The notes under the pieces: model-generated
What the model was told of the DNA's origin: nothing
Databases searched by the model: none
Seen by the model: only the letters and a program-made list of their open reading frames with translations
In this document: positions 42,870-51,215 of the stretch, one piece after another
Layout of the letters: each line of letters opens with the position of its first letter
How positions within the stretch are numbered: position 1 is the stretch's first letter
Translations under genes and position numbers: made by a program
Source: Streptomyces barringtoniae
GTDB lineage: Bacteria > Actinomycetota > Actinomycetes > Streptomycetales > Streptomycetaceae
Length of the DNA stretch: 64,000 nt
Assembly: GCF_020819595.1 (NCBI RefSeq)
Contig: NZ_JAJHNP010000011.1
Coordinates: 248,001 to 312,000 of the forward strand
Reading direction: 5' to 3'

Positions 42870-42884
42870 GGGACCAACGGCCCC
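42870..42884 (+). promoter_or_regulatory. DosR/OsdR-like box upstream of DUF1918 and USP
   Basis: GGGACCAACGGCCCC is a good match to the box consensus, 125 bases before the start at 43009. Confidence 0.5.
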
Positions 42885-43008
42885 TGGCAGCGGGTACGGC
42901 GCGCGACTTGCATGGGACCGGATGACGGCGGCAGGACCGCGGCACGGCAAGTGGCGGCACGTCGCGAGCCACCGCACCACGCGCCACCGCGGCAAGGAGG
43001 CGAGGACC

Positions 43009-43359
43009 ATGACCACGCCGGCACCGAGACGGCGAACCGACCGGGCCGCGCCGCCCGCACACCCCGGTGAGCGCGTCGCCCTCATGGACGCCCGCGCCGG
43101 CGACGGGATCGTCGTACGCGGCACCACGGCCGGTGCCGTCACCCGGTACGGCGAGGTCGTCGGCGTCCACCATGCCGACGACAGCCCGCCCTGCGACGTG
43201 CGCCCGTCCGACGACGGACGAGTCATCCTGTACTTCCCGGGTCCGGGCGCCTTCGTCCGGCACCTGGTGCACGAGCCGGAACCGGTGGACGCCGCGGCCC
43301 ACGTGCCGTCGGCGACCGCCGGGCCGGAGGCTGGAGGCGATCGTGTCCTCGCCCAGTGA
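43009..43359 (+). CDS. DUF1918-domain protein
   Basis: This small protein has 116 residues with one DUF1918 domain (about 20-85): HPGERVALMDARAGDGIVV and GEVVGVHHADDSPPCDVRP. DUF1918 is an SH3-like barrel of unknown function, common in actinobacterial stress loci. AAGGAGG is 8 bases upstream of the ATG. Its last 17 bases overlap the next USP gene, so the two are coupled. Confidence 0.82.
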   Translation: MTTPAPRRRTDRAAPPAHPGERVALMDARAGDGIVVRGTTAGAVTRYGEVVGVHHADDSPPCDVRPSDDGRVILYFPGPGAFVRHLVHEPEPVDAAAHVPSATAGPEAGGDRVLAQ

Positions 43360-44224
43360 GCGCCGGCCGATCGTGGTCGGTGTGGAGAGCGGTCCCACCC
43401 GTCGGACGGCGCTGGCCTGGGCGGCCGACGAGGCGGCCCGCCGGGGCCTGCCGCTGCGGCCGGTCCGCGCGGAGGGCGTGCCGACCAGGGGGCAACGGAG
43501 GCCCGACGTCCCGGCGTCCTGGGAGGGGTGGAACGAGGGGCTGCACCGGAGCGGAAAGCAACTCCTCGCCGAGGCCGTGGACTTCGTCGCGGCCCGGCAT
43601 CCCGCCGTCGAGGTGGACGCCGTACTCGCCGAAGGCGACCCCGTGTGGGTACTGGGCGAGGAGAGCCGTGCCGCCACCGCCGTCGTGCTGGGCTCGGAGC
43701 ACCTCAGCCGCACCCAGGAGGTGTTCGGCTCCGCCGCGGTCGCCCTGCCCCTGATGGCTCGGGCGCGGTGCCCGGTCGTGGTCGTCCCGGAAACGGAACA
43801 CGTCACCCAGGAGCCCGCGTTCTACGTCGTCGGCGTCGACGGCAGCGAGCACTCGGCCGCCGCAGTGGACCTGGCGTTCGAGGAGGCTTCCCTGCGCGGT
43901 GCCGAGGTGCGGGCACTGTACGTCTGGCAGCGGGGACCGCTCAGGATCTTCGACGAGCACGGAGTCCAGCAGGAGTGCCGACGACTGCTCTCCGAGACCG
44001 TGGCGGGCCGCCACACCCGCTACCCGGACGTGGACCTGCGGCACGAACTGGTCGCCGGGCACCCGGTACAGGCGCTCACCGAGGCCTCCGCCCATGCACT
44101 GGGCCTGGTGGTGGGCACACGAGGGCACGGTGGCTTCACGGGGATGCTGCTGGGCTCGGTCAGCCAGGGAGTGCTGCACTACGCCCAGTGCCCCGTCCTC
44201 GTCGTTCCGCCGACGCGGGCCTGA
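43343..44224 (+). CDS. Universal stress protein, tandem-domain, copy 3
   Basis: This protein has 293 residues and two USP domains. The first motif is degenerate (VLGSEHLSRTQEVFGSAA). The second has a good ATP motif (VVGTRGHGGFTGMLLGSVS). GTG 43343 is chosen, 5 bases after GGAGG and inside the end of the DUF1918 gene. It belongs to the transcript behind the box at 42870. Confidence 0.87.
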   Translation: MSSPSERRPIVVGVESGPTRRTALAWAADEAARRGLPLRPVRAEGVPTRGQRRPDVPASWEGWNEGLHRSGKQLLAEAVDFVAARHPAVEVDAVLAEGDPVWVLGEESRAATAVVLGSEHLSRTQEVFGSAAVALPLMARARCPVVVVPETEHVTQEPAFYVVGVDGSEHSAAAVDLAFEEASLRGAEVRALYVWQRGPLRIFDEHGVQQECRRLLSETVAGRHTRYPDVDLRHELVAGHPVQALTEASAHALGLVVGTRGHGGFTGMLLGSVSQGVLHYAQCPVLVVPPTRA

Positions 44225-44296
44225 ACCCAGGCGCGGCCGGCTCCAGGCGTCACGGGAGGCCCGGTGCGACGGCCATGGGGCGACTGGTGCGGGGCG

Positions 44297-44449
44297 TGGA
44301 AGGGACCGGCCCGTGAGGTGCCGCTACAGCGGTCCGCTGCGGCGGGCCTCGTGGTCGTCGGCGTGGCACGGCGTTGCCGGCGGCGCGGAGCCGAACTCGA
44401 GCGCGCGGCCGCCTGCTCCTCCCGGCCGAGGCCCGGGTCGCCGGTGGGC
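44297..44449 (+). pseudogene. Remnant of a universal stress protein C-terminus
   Basis: In one forward frame the sequence reads KGPAREVPLQRSAAAGLVVV, then GVARRCRRRGAELERAA and later SPVGGG. This follows EGPASKVLVNRSAAADLVVI and the rest of the C-terminal domain of the USP at 47477, in the opposite orientation. The frame has no USP start and the ATP motif is lost. It appears to be the decayed tail of an extra USP gene. Confidence 0.55.
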
Positions 44450-44606
44450 GGAGGGTGCAGGGACGGACCGGCGGGGCGGCCGCCGCCGGGATTCGCCGAC
44501 ACCGAGTACGACCCGGCCGTGCGTGCCCGCGAGTCCGCAGGAGCCCGCGGTCCCGCCCCGGACCACGACAACCGGCCCGGCCGCCCGACCGGCGACGGCG
44601 AGGCCC

Positions 44607-44990
44607 ACGGTCCCGAGGTGTGCACCGCAACTTCCCGCGGCCGCGCACCCGCTCACCAGGGAGCCGGCGTTGTGGCCCTTGTGCAGGTGTGCATGCTGCG
44701 GACCTTCGGGGAGCCGGTGGGACGTGTGGTCCTGTGTCAGCGGTCGGCGTCCGCCGAACTCGGCCGAGGGCCCACCGGCCCCCGGGGCGGGGGCCTACGG
44801 TCCCGAGGTGTGTGCACCGCAACTTCCCGCGGCCGCGACACCCGCTCACCGGGGAGTCGGCGTTGTGGCCCTTGTGCAGGTGTGCATGCTGCGGACCTTC
44901 GGGGAGCCGGTGGGACGTGTGGTCCTGTGTCAGCGGTCGGCGTCCGCCGAACTCGGCACGAGGGCCCACCGGCCCCCGGGTCGGGTCCGG
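44607..44990. repeat. Tandem duplication of a 190-194-bp block
   Basis: The block starting ACGGTCCCGAGGTGTG (first copy from about 44607) recurs from about 44797 with only small insertions; the register drifts from 190 to 194 bases. Landmarks in both copies are GTGTGCATGCTGCGGACC, GGACGTGTGGTCCTGTGT and GTCGGCGTCCGCCGAACTC. Each copy ends with GGGCCCACCGGCCCC (44768-44782 and 44962-44976), a dormancy-box-like sequence. The block fills most of the 877-base gap before the nitroreductase. I see no convincing gene in it. Confidence 0.85.
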
Positions 44991-45101
44991 GCGGCCCTGC
45001 CCCGGACAGCGAGTGCCGCACAGGCTGGAGACGGGACCCGGTATGCGATGCGGTTCGGCACCGCGGGCGACGGCCGGGCGCGCGACCCCAGGGAGGCCAT
45101 C

Positions 45102-46091
45102 GTGATCACGCCACCCCTCGCCACGACGGACATCACCGCCCTCGTGGCCGATGCCACGGCGGCCCCCTCGCTGCACAACGCCCAGCCCTGGAGGTTCCGC
45201 TACCGGCACGACAGCGGGGTCCTGTGTCTCCACGCCGACCTGGAGCGCGCCCTGCCGCGAACGGACCCCGACAACCGCGGCCTGTACCTCGGCTGCGGCG
45301 CGGCGCTTCTCAACCTGCGCGTGGCCGCCGCCGCGGCCGGCCGGGATCCGGTGGTCCGGCTGCTGCCCGACCCGGCCGATCCCGCGCTGCTGGCCGAACT
45401 GGACCTCGGCGGCCCGGCTCGGCCCGATGAAGCCCTCGCCGCACTGCAGCCGGCGATCCGCCGCCGGCACTCCAGCCGTCATCCCTACCTCGAGGAGGAG
45501 ATACCGGGTGCGCTGAAGGACCGGTTGCGCGAGGCGGCCCGCGCCGAGGGAGCGGAGCTGCTGTTCCCGGGGCCCTGGCACGTGGCGCTGGTGCTGGAAC
45601 TGGTGGGGGACGCCGAGGGCCGGGAGGCCGTGGATCCCGGTGTACGGGGTGAGACGGCACGCTGGGCCAGAACGGAACCGACGGGCGGCGCCGAGGCCTC
45701 GGACGGCATCCCCGCCGAGGCGTTCGGGCCCCGCAGCCGCCGGACCGCCGCTCCGGTACGCGATTTCGCCGCGGGACGCGCAGTGCCCGGCCGCGGCTGG
45801 GCGGCCTTCGAACGGAACCCCCAGATCGCCCTGCTCGGCACCGCCCACGACCGGCCCGCGGACTGGCTGTGCGCGGGGCAGGCGCTGGAGCGGGTCCTGC
45901 TCCGGGCCACGACGGACGGGCTCGTCGCCTCGCTGACGTCCCAGCCCCTGGAATGGGACGAGTTGCGGTGGGCGGTCCGCGACCCCGGCTCGGCCATGGC
46001 TCACGTGCAGATGGCCATCCGGCTCGGCTACGGGCCCGAAGGCCACCCAAGTCCCCGTCGGCCCGTTGCCGACGTGCTCGACGTCGTATGA
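45102..46091 (+). CDS. Acg-family FMN-binding nitroreductase-like protein
   Basis: This protein has 329 residues of the Acg/Rv3131 family, a DosR-regulon group with a nitroreductase-like fold. Visible features are VADATAAPSLHNAQPWRF at the N-terminus, IRRRHSSRHPY, and GLVASLTSQPLEWDELR near the C-terminus. Family members bind FMN but often lack classical nitroreductase activity. GTG 45102 is 5 bases after GGGAGG. A CBS protein follows 43 bases on. The duplicated block with two box-like sequences lies just upstream. Confidence 0.87.
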   Translation: MITPPLATTDITALVADATAAPSLHNAQPWRFRYRHDSGVLCLHADLERALPRTDPDNRGLYLGCGAALLNLRVAAAAAGRDPVVRLLPDPADPALLAELDLGGPARPDEALAALQPAIRRRHSSRHPYLEEEIPGALKDRLREAARAEGAELLFPGPWHVALVLELVGDAEGREAVDPGVRGETARWARTEPTGGAEASDGIPAEAFGPRSRRTAAPVRDFAAGRAVPGRGWAAFERNPQIALLGTAHDRPADWLCAGQALERVLLRATTDGLVASLTSQPLEWDELRWAVRDPGSAMAHVQMAIRLGYGPEGHPSPRRPVADVLDVV

Positions 46092-46134
46092 CACGGCGAC
46101 GCCCACGGGCGTCGGACCTGGAGGGAGAGCCCGG

Positions 46135-46593
46135 GTGAAGGTGTCCGAGATGATGACCGCTCCCGCGGTGGCCGTCCCACCGCACGTCTCCCTGGCGCAG
46201 GTGACCCGGACGATGTCCGAGTCCGGCGTGGGCTCGGTACTCGTCGTGGAGGACGGGACGCTGCGCGGCATCGTCACCGACCGCGACATAGCGGTGCGCG
46301 GGCTGGGCGGCGGGCTGCCCCCGGCCACGGCGGTCGAGGCGGTGATGTCCGCGGGCGTGGTCACGGTCGACGCCGCGGACGACGTCCAGACGGTCTATCG
46401 CACCTTCCGCCGCATCGGCGTACGCCGGCTGCCGGTGCTGGACGGACACCGCCTCGTGGGCGTGGTGACGATCGACGACCTCCTGCTGGACGTCTTCCGG
46501 CGGCTGGCCGACCTGCTGGGTCCGGTCGCCTGGAGCGTGCTGCGGGAACCCCCGGGGCCGCCGGGGGCGCAACGGGCGTCGCATGTGCGCTGA
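46135..46593 (+). CDS. CBS-pair protein
   Basis: This protein has 152 residues with two CBS motifs: VSEMMTAPAVAVPPHVSLAQ to LRGIVTDRDIAVRGL, and VMSAGVVTVDAADDVQTV to LVGVVTIDDLL. It has no BON domain. GTG 46135 lies 7 bases after GAGGGAG. It resembles the truncated CBS protein at the start of the window and is probably cotranscribed with the nitroreductase. Confidence 0.87.
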   Translation: MKVSEMMTAPAVAVPPHVSLAQVTRTMSESGVGSVLVVEDGTLRGIVTDRDIAVRGLGGGLPPATAVEAVMSAGVVTVDAADDVQTVYRTFRRIGVRRLPVLDGHRLVGVVTIDDLLLDVFRRLADLLGPVAWSVLREPPGPPGAQRASHVR

Positions 46594-46618
46594 ACGGGCC
46601 GGGCGGGGGCGCGACGGG

Positions 46619-47062
46619 TCACTGCTGCTGAGCGCGCACGATCACGACCGGGCAGCTCGCGTGCTGGGAGACATGCTGGCTGACCGAGCCGAGCAGGGCG
46701 GCGGCGAACCCGCCCCTGCCCCGGCCGCCGACGACCAGGAGCTCGGCTCCCTCGGCGGCCCGCAGCAGCACGTCGGCGGCGTTGCCGTGCACCACTTGGC
46801 TACGGACCGAGCCGCTCGCGTCCGCGCCGAGCACCTCGGTCAGCTCGTTGTGCATCCGCTGCCGGGTCTCCTCCTCGTCGAGGTCCGTGTCCACCGCGGG
46901 CGCCGACCACCCGTACAGCCCCGGCAGCTCCCACACCGCGATCGCGTCCACGGTGGCGCCGACGAGGCCCGCGTACCGGACGGCCCAGCGCAGGGCCTCG
47001 TACGAGGACGGCGATCCGTCGACACCGACGACCACCCGGGGTCCGGAGGCATCCCTGTCCAT
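46619..47062 (-). CDS. Universal stress protein, single-domain
   Basis: This protein has 147 residues, one USP domain, with VVVGVDGSPSSYEALRWAV at the start and the ATP motif VVGGRGRGGFAAALLGSVS near the end. GAGAGG is 8 bases upstream of ATG 47062. The open frame extends further upstream, but without USP sequence. It is convergent with the CBS gene at 46135. No clear dormancy box lies directly upstream. Confidence 0.87.
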   Translation of the reverse strand: MDRDASGPRVVVGVDGSPSSYEALRWAVRYAGLVGATVDAIAVWELPGLYGWSAPAVDTDLDEEETRQRMHNELTEVLGADASGSVRSQVVHGNAADVLLRAAEGAELLVVGGRGRGGFAAALLGSVSQHVSQHASCPVVIVRAQQQ

Positions 47063-47260
47063 GTGTCCCACCTCTCCTACGGCTCTCCCACCCCGTCGAT
47101 CGGCCACGTTCGTTTCCACGCTGCACGCGCGCCCGCGATCTCGCCAGGGCAACGCGTCCGAGGGCGATCCTCCGGGAAAAGGACGATGATGTCTGAGGGG
47201 GTGAGGGCTCATGCAGGCGAACGCGGATGACGTACCGCGCCTCAGGTCGTGGGAGGAGCC

Positions 47261-47449
47261 ATGAGCAAGGGGGCAATGGCCCGGCCGCGCGCCGGGGCAG
47301 CGGGCTGCGGTTCCCGGTTGCCGTCCCGCAGGACGGCGCGGACCGCCGTCGTGCGCAGGGCCTCGTCGACGAAGGGCGACTGGCTGCTGCTGCCCGGCGG
47401 CTCGTGGCGGCACGTCGAGACGATCAGGGTGCGCAGTCTGTTCGGCTGA
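47261..47449 (+). CDS. Small hypothetical protein
   Basis: This is a possible 62-residue basic protein, starting MSKGAMARPRAG and ending WRHVETIRVRSLFG. GGGAGG lies 4 bases before the ATG. I do not recognise it. It lies in the 414-base gap between two minus-strand USP genes. The good ribosome site argues for it; the lack of a family argues against. Confidence 0.35.
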   Translation: MSKGAMARPRAGAAGCGSRLPSRRTARTAVVRRASSTKGDWLLLPGGSWRHVETIRVRSLFG

Positions 47450-47476
47450 GAGCGGAGCGGCGTGCCGCACCGGCGC

Positions 47477-48343
47477 TCACGGCTGCTGGGGCACGATCGC
47501 GACCGGGCACTGAGCGTGATGCAGCAGCGTGTGGCCCACCCGGCCGAGCTCGAGGCCGAAGTGGCTGCTCCTGCGGCGGGCACCGATGACCACGAGATCG
47601 GCGGCCGCCGACCGGTTCACCAGGACCTTGCTCGCCGGCCCCTCGAGCACCGAGCGGTGGGTCCGGACCCGCGGATACTCGGCGGCCGGGGCACGGAGCG
47701 ACGCATCGAGCAGCGCGGAGGCCGACGCGCCGGCCGGCTCTTCCGCCCGGCTCCGCTCGCCGCTCGCCCCGAAGGCGGGGTGGCGCCAGGCACGTACGAC
47801 GTCCAGGACGCAGCCCCGGACGTCGGCCTCGCGGAAGGCGAACCGAAGCGCCTCGGAGCCCGTGTCCGCATCCCCGAGGCCGAGCAGGATCCGTTCGTGC
47901 GTACCGGACAGACCCGCGCGATCACCTCGGACCACGACCACGGGGCAGCGTGCCCGGGCCGCGACGGCCAGACCGACCGAGCCGAGCAGCAGTCCCTTGA
48001 GCCGGCCGCGCCCGCGCGAGCCCGTCACCACCGCGAAGGCGGCATCGCCCTCGTGGACGAGGGCGGTCGCGGCGTCCTCCGGGACGATGTCGGTGGTGAC
48101 CTTCACCGCGGGGTTGTGCCGCGCGGCGCGCTTGGCCGCGAGGGCCATGATGTGCTCGGCCGGCACCTGCTCGGAGGGACGACCGATGCCGGTCCCCGGC
48201 AGCGCGCCCTCGTAACGCTCCCAGAGGGAGCCGTAGACGAAGCGCAGGGGAACGCCGTGCCGGACGGCTTCGTCCACGGCCCAGTCGACCGCGAGCAGAC
48301 ACGAGTCCGATCCGTCGACGCCCACCACCAGAGGGAGTGTCAT
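47477..48343 (-). CDS. Universal stress protein, tandem-domain, copy 4
   Basis: This protein has 288 residues. The first USP domain has the ATP motif VTGSRGRGRLKGLLLGSVG; the second ends with VIGARRRSSHFGLELGRVGH. ATG 48343 is chosen because MTLPLVVGVDGSDS begins the domain; a GTG three codons upstream is possible. A box-like GGGCCCATCGGCTC lies about 92 bases upstream. The pseudogene at 44297 resembles its C-terminal domain. Confidence 0.87.
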   Translation of the reverse strand: MTLPLVVGVDGSDSCLLAVDWAVDEAVRHGVPLRFVYGSLWERYEGALPGTGIGRPSEQVPAEHIMALAAKRAARHNPAVKVTTDIVPEDAATALVHEGDAAFAVVTGSRGRGRLKGLLLGSVGLAVAARARCPVVVVRGDRAGLSGTHERILLGLGDADTGSEALRFAFREADVRGCVLDVVRAWRHPAFGASGERSRAEEPAGASASALLDASLRAPAAEYPRVRTHRSVLEGPASKVLVNRSAAADLVVIGARRRSSHFGLELGRVGHTLLHHAQCPVAIVPQQP

Positions 48344-48434
48344 CGTCCCCACCGCCTTTCCAGGGACTGTCAGTGAGGTCTACGGCGCACGGGGGCCCAC
48401 CTTCACGGTTGCATCCGCTCCGGGCGCGGCACGA

Positions 48435-48448
48435 GGGCCCATCGGCTC
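48435..48448 (-). promoter_or_regulatory. DosR/OsdR-like box upstream of USP copy 4
   Basis: GGGCCCATCGGCTC, preceded by GCACGA exactly as at the duplicated block end (44957-44971). It is about 92 bases from the USP start. Confidence 0.35.
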
Positions 48449-48585
48449 TTCCGGGGGCCCTCGTCCCCGGTGCGTGGGAACAACTCCCGCGCACAAAGCG
48501 CTGTTCCTCATACCCCGCCCGGTATGAGGGCCGCAGGGGTGGCGGCCGCCGGGGGAGGAACCAACGGCGCAGGAGCGTGAGACGG

Positions 48586-48888
48586 ATGACGACGGCAGCG
48601 AACGACCGGCTCGACCGGCTTTACAGGCCAGAAGAGCGCCGGGCCGACGACGATCCCCTGGTGACGAGGTGCGGACGCAGGATCGAGGTGCGGTGCCTGA
48701 AGCTCGGACGCCCGGACCGGCCCGTCAGCCGGATCGCCCTGGACGTGGGGGAGGACCGGGGTGGTGTACCGGGAGTCTGGGCGGCGCTCAGCCCGGACGA
48801 GGCACGCGCTCTGGCCCGCCTGCTCCTCCAGCGGGTCGGTGCGGCCGAACAGCCCGCCGACGCCCGGCCGCGGAGCGGCACCTCCTGA
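48586..48888 (+). CDS. Hypothetical protein, 100 residues
   Basis: This protein has 100 residues and no family I can name. It contains RRIEVRCLKLGRPDRPVSRIALDVG and ALSPDEARALARLLLQRVG (read here as two separate parts of the chain). Third-position GC is as expected for a real gene. ATG 48586 is 10 bases after AGGAG; a GTG at 48577 is too close to that site. It lies between the dormancy region and the sulfur locus. Confidence 0.6.
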   Translation: MTTAANDRLDRLYRPEERRADDDPLVTRCGRRIEVRCLKLGRPDRPVSRIALDVGEDRGGVPGVWAALSPDEARALARLLLQRVGAAEQPADARPRSGTS

Positions 48889-48972
48889 CGTGAGCCGGCC
48901 CTGCGGCCTGGGAGCAGGATGGCCGGCGAGCGCCTGGCCCGCGTCGCCTGCGTGCACGTCCCAGAGCGGCGG

Positions 48973-49554
48973 TCAGCCCCGGCGCAGTGCGGCGAGCGTC
49001 GCGGCGAGGTCCGCCGGGCGGGGGCGGTTGTGCGGCAGCCTGCCCAGGAGGGCGGCCATGCCGCAGGTGTCGGTGAGCGCGGAGAAGACGAGGCCGCCCG
49101 CGATTCCGGCCGAGAGGATCTGGAAGGCCGGATGGACGAGCAGGCCGAGGAGCAGGCCCAGGAGTACGACCGTGCCCGCCGCGAAGCGCACCTGCCGCTC
49201 CATGCTCCAGCGGGCCCGGGTGTCGCGGACGGCCGGCCGGTGCAGGTCGTGTCCCTCGCCGGCCCAGGCGCTGGTCCCGCCGGTGAGGGTGGCCGTCGGG
49301 ATGCCCTCCTCGGCCAGCAGCCTGGACGCGGTCTGCGAGCGGGCGCCGGAGGCGCACACCACGAGGACGTCGCCGCGACCGGCGGCGTGCCGTATCTCGG
49401 GCAGCGCGCGCCGGACCTGGTCCAGGGGGATGTTGAGGGCACCGGGCAGATGGCCGGAGGCGTACTCGCCGGGGGTGCGCACGTCGATGACGGTGAGCTC
49501 CGCCAGCCGGGCGCGGGCCTGGGTGGTGCCGAGGGTGAGGGGGGTGGTGGTCAT
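48973..49554 (-). CDS. Rhodanese domain with C-terminal DUF2892 membrane part
   Basis: This protein has 193 residues. The rhodanese domain (about 10-105) has the active-site loop VVCASGARS with catalytic Cys, and VIDVRTPGEYASGHLPGALN. The C-terminal part has two short membrane helices (about 128-163) of the DUF2892 type with a Cys in TDTCGMAALLG. It moves sulfane sulfur at the membrane. It is divergent from the CsoR/CstR-type repressor, and the operator at 49605 lies 51 bases from its start. Confidence 0.85.
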   Translation of the reverse strand: MTTTPLTLGTTQARARLAELTVIDVRTPGEYASGHLPGALNIPLDQVRRALPEIRHAAGRGDVLVVCASGARSQTASRLLAEEGIPTATLTGGTSAWAGEGHDLHRPAVRDTRARWSMERQVRFAAGTVVLLGLLLGLLVHPAFQILSAGIAGGLVFSALTDTCGMAALLGRLPHNRPRPADLAATLAALRRG

Positions 49555-49604
49555 GGCAGAGGTGATCCTTGACGGTCGCCGCCGTCCCGAAGCGGGACGT
49601 ACAG

Positions 49605-49618
49605 TACCCCTAGGGGTA
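49605..49618. promoter_or_regulatory. CsoR/CstR-type operator
   Basis: TACCCCTAGGGGTA is a perfect 14-bp palindrome between the divergent rhodanese and repressor genes, ending 3 bases before the repressor's ribosome site. It has the same arms as the two operators at 52603 and 52637. Confidence 0.75.
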
Positions 49619-49629
49619 TCGGAGGAGTG

Positions 49630-49920
49630 ATGGTGGAACTGGAGCTTGAGGGTGCGTCCCTGAGGGCCGTGCTGAACCGGCTGCGGCGGGCGCAGGGCCA
49701 GATCGCCGGCGTGATCCGGATGATCGAGGAGGGGCGGGACTGCGAGGACGTCATCACGCAGCTGGCCGCCGCCTCGCGAGCCCTTGACCGGGCCGGCTTC
49801 GCCATCATCGCCACCGGCCTGCAGCAGTGCGTGACGGACATCGAATCGGGCCGCACGAACGGTGAGGACCCGGAGGCGATGCGGGCGCGGCTGGAGAAGC
49901 TGTTCCTGTCGCTGGCGTAG
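49630..49920 (+). CDS. CsoR-family repressor, persulfide-sensing (CstR-like)
   Basis: This DUF156 protein has 96 residues and is all-helical: LRAVLNRLRRAQGQIAGVIRM then DCEDVITQLAAASRALDRAG. Cys38 and Cys67 are present, but the histidine four positions before the second Cys in copper-sensing CsoR is Gly here (TGLQQC). A two-Cys, no-His pattern marks CstR, which senses persulfides. The neighbours are all sulfane-sulfur enzymes. ATG 49630 is 4 bases after GGAGG. It most likely represses the locus through the three TACCCC-N2-GGGGTA sites. Confidence 0.85.
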   Translation: MVELELEGASLRAVLNRLRRAQGQIAGVIRMIEEGRDCEDVITQLAAASRALDRAGFAIIATGLQQCVTDIESGRTNGEDPEAMRARLEKLFLSLA

Positions 49921-50007
49921 GGACTGGCGAAGCCGTTCCTGTCGCCGGCGTCGGGACTCGGGAACCGGGGCAGCGGGCGCCACGGCCGGGCGAACGCTTT
50001 CGCCCGG

Positions 50008-50757
50008 TCATCCCGCCACCGCGTCGACCAGCATGAAGCCGGCCACCGCCAGCAGGACGAGCGCGAAGGCCCGCTGCAGGGTGGGCCCGGACAGCTTCGC
50101 GGACAGGCGCTTGCCGTCCCAGGCGCCCAGGACGGCGGCCCCGGCGAACGGTCCGATGACGGACCAGTCGAGGCCGTCGGCCGTACCCGCGCGCATCGCC
50201 AGCGCGGCCAGTGAGTTGACGGTGATGACGAGCAGGCTGGTGCCCACGGCGGACCGCATCCGCATGCCGAGGACGTTGACCAGCGCGGGGACCGCGAGGA
50301 AGCCGCCGCCCACGCCGAGCACGCCGGTGACCGCGCCCAGTCCGGCACCGGCGGCCGCCGCCCGGCCCGGCCGCACGTGCACCGTGCTGTCCGAGTCCGA
50401 GCGGGGCATGAGCATGCGTACCGCGGCGGCGACCGCGACCGCGGCGAAGGCCACGGTCAGCGCGGCCGCCGGAAGGCGTCCGGCGAGTGCGCCGCCCAGC
50501 ATGGCCGGGCCGATCCCGGCTGCCGCGAACAGCAGCCCCGTACGCCAGCGGACGTGCCCGTCGCGGGCGTGCCCGGCCAGGGCGGTCGCGGAGGTGACGG
50601 TGACGATGACCAGGCCGGCCGTGGTGGCCGCGACCGGGGTGAAACCGAGCAGGTAGATCAGGGCGGGCACGGTCAGCACGCTGCCGCCGCCGCCCAGGGC
50701 GCCGAGTGCCAGGCCGATGACGGCCCCGGCGACCAGCGCGAACACCACAGCGCTCAC
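50008..50757 (-). CDS. TauE/SafE-family sulfite exporter
   Basis: This polytopic membrane protein has 249 residues. It has GALGGGGSVLTVPALIYLLG and GVLGVGGGFLAVPALVNVLG, the two inverted family repeats, with about eight helices. The family exports sulfite or organosulfonates. Its GTG start overlaps the rhodanese stop as GTGA. It would expel sulfite made by the persulfide dioxygenase-like protein at 51216. Confidence 0.87.
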   Translation of the reverse strand: MSAVVFALVAGAVIGLALGALGGGGSVLTVPALIYLLGFTPVAATTAGLVIVTVTSATALAGHARDGHVRWRTGLLFAAAGIGPAMLGGALAGRLPAAALTVAFAAVAVAAAVRMLMPRSDSDSTVHVRPGRAAAAGAGLGAVTGVLGVGGGFLAVPALVNVLGMRMRSAVGTSLLVITVNSLAALAMRAGTADGLDWSVIGPFAGAAVLGAWDGKRLSAKLSGPTLQRAFALVLLAVAGFMLVDAVAG

Positions 50758-51143
50758 GCGACGGTCCCGTTCCCGCCCTGCGTGTCCACGACCGGCAGTC
50801 CCGCCCGTGCCCACTCCTGCATGCCGCCCATGACGTCGACGGCCTCGACGCCCCTGGCCCGCAGGAGTTCGGCGGCCCGCTGGGAGCGACGGCCCGAGCG
50901 GCAGATCACGACGACCGGCCGCGCCTGCGCCTCACCGGGCAGCCCGGCACCGGCGGCCAGTGCCGTGAGGGGCAGGTGCACGGCCCCGGGGGCGTGTCCG
51001 GTCTGCCACTCGTCGGCTTCGCGTATGTCGAGCAACACGGAGGTCGCGCTGTTTCCGGCCGCCCACGCGTGCACCGTGCGGACGGCGGCCTCCCGCACGG
51101 TCACCCGTGCCGGGCCGCCCCGGCCGCGTTGGAAGAGGCTCAT
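50754..51143 (-). CDS. Single-domain rhodanese
   Basis: This sulfurtransferase has 129 residues with the active-site loop VVICRSGRRS (catalytic Cys) and VLLDIREADEWQTGHAPGAV. ATG 51143 is preferred; an in-frame ATG at 51167 lacks a ribosome site. It overlaps the exporter gene by GTGA and follows the MBL-rhodanese gene, so the three form an operon. Confidence 0.87.
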   Translation of the reverse strand: MSLFQRGRGGPARVTVREAAVRTVHAWAAGNSATSVLLDIREADEWQTGHAPGAVHLPLTALAAGAGLPGEAQARPVVVICRSGRRSQRAAELLRARGVEAVDVMGGMQEWARAGLPVVDTQGGNGTVA

Positions 51144-51215
51144 CCTGGTATCGCTCCTGTTCGTCATCCTGGTCTTCTTCGACTTCTCGGTGGCGATGCC
51201 CGGCGGCGGACGCCG

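Noticed and set aside
44681..45000. Small gene starting at the repeated GTGTGCATGCTGCGGACC
   Set aside because: The frame is open through both repeat copies but changes frame between them, so the two copies do not encode the same peptide; a regulatory or RNA role is more likely.
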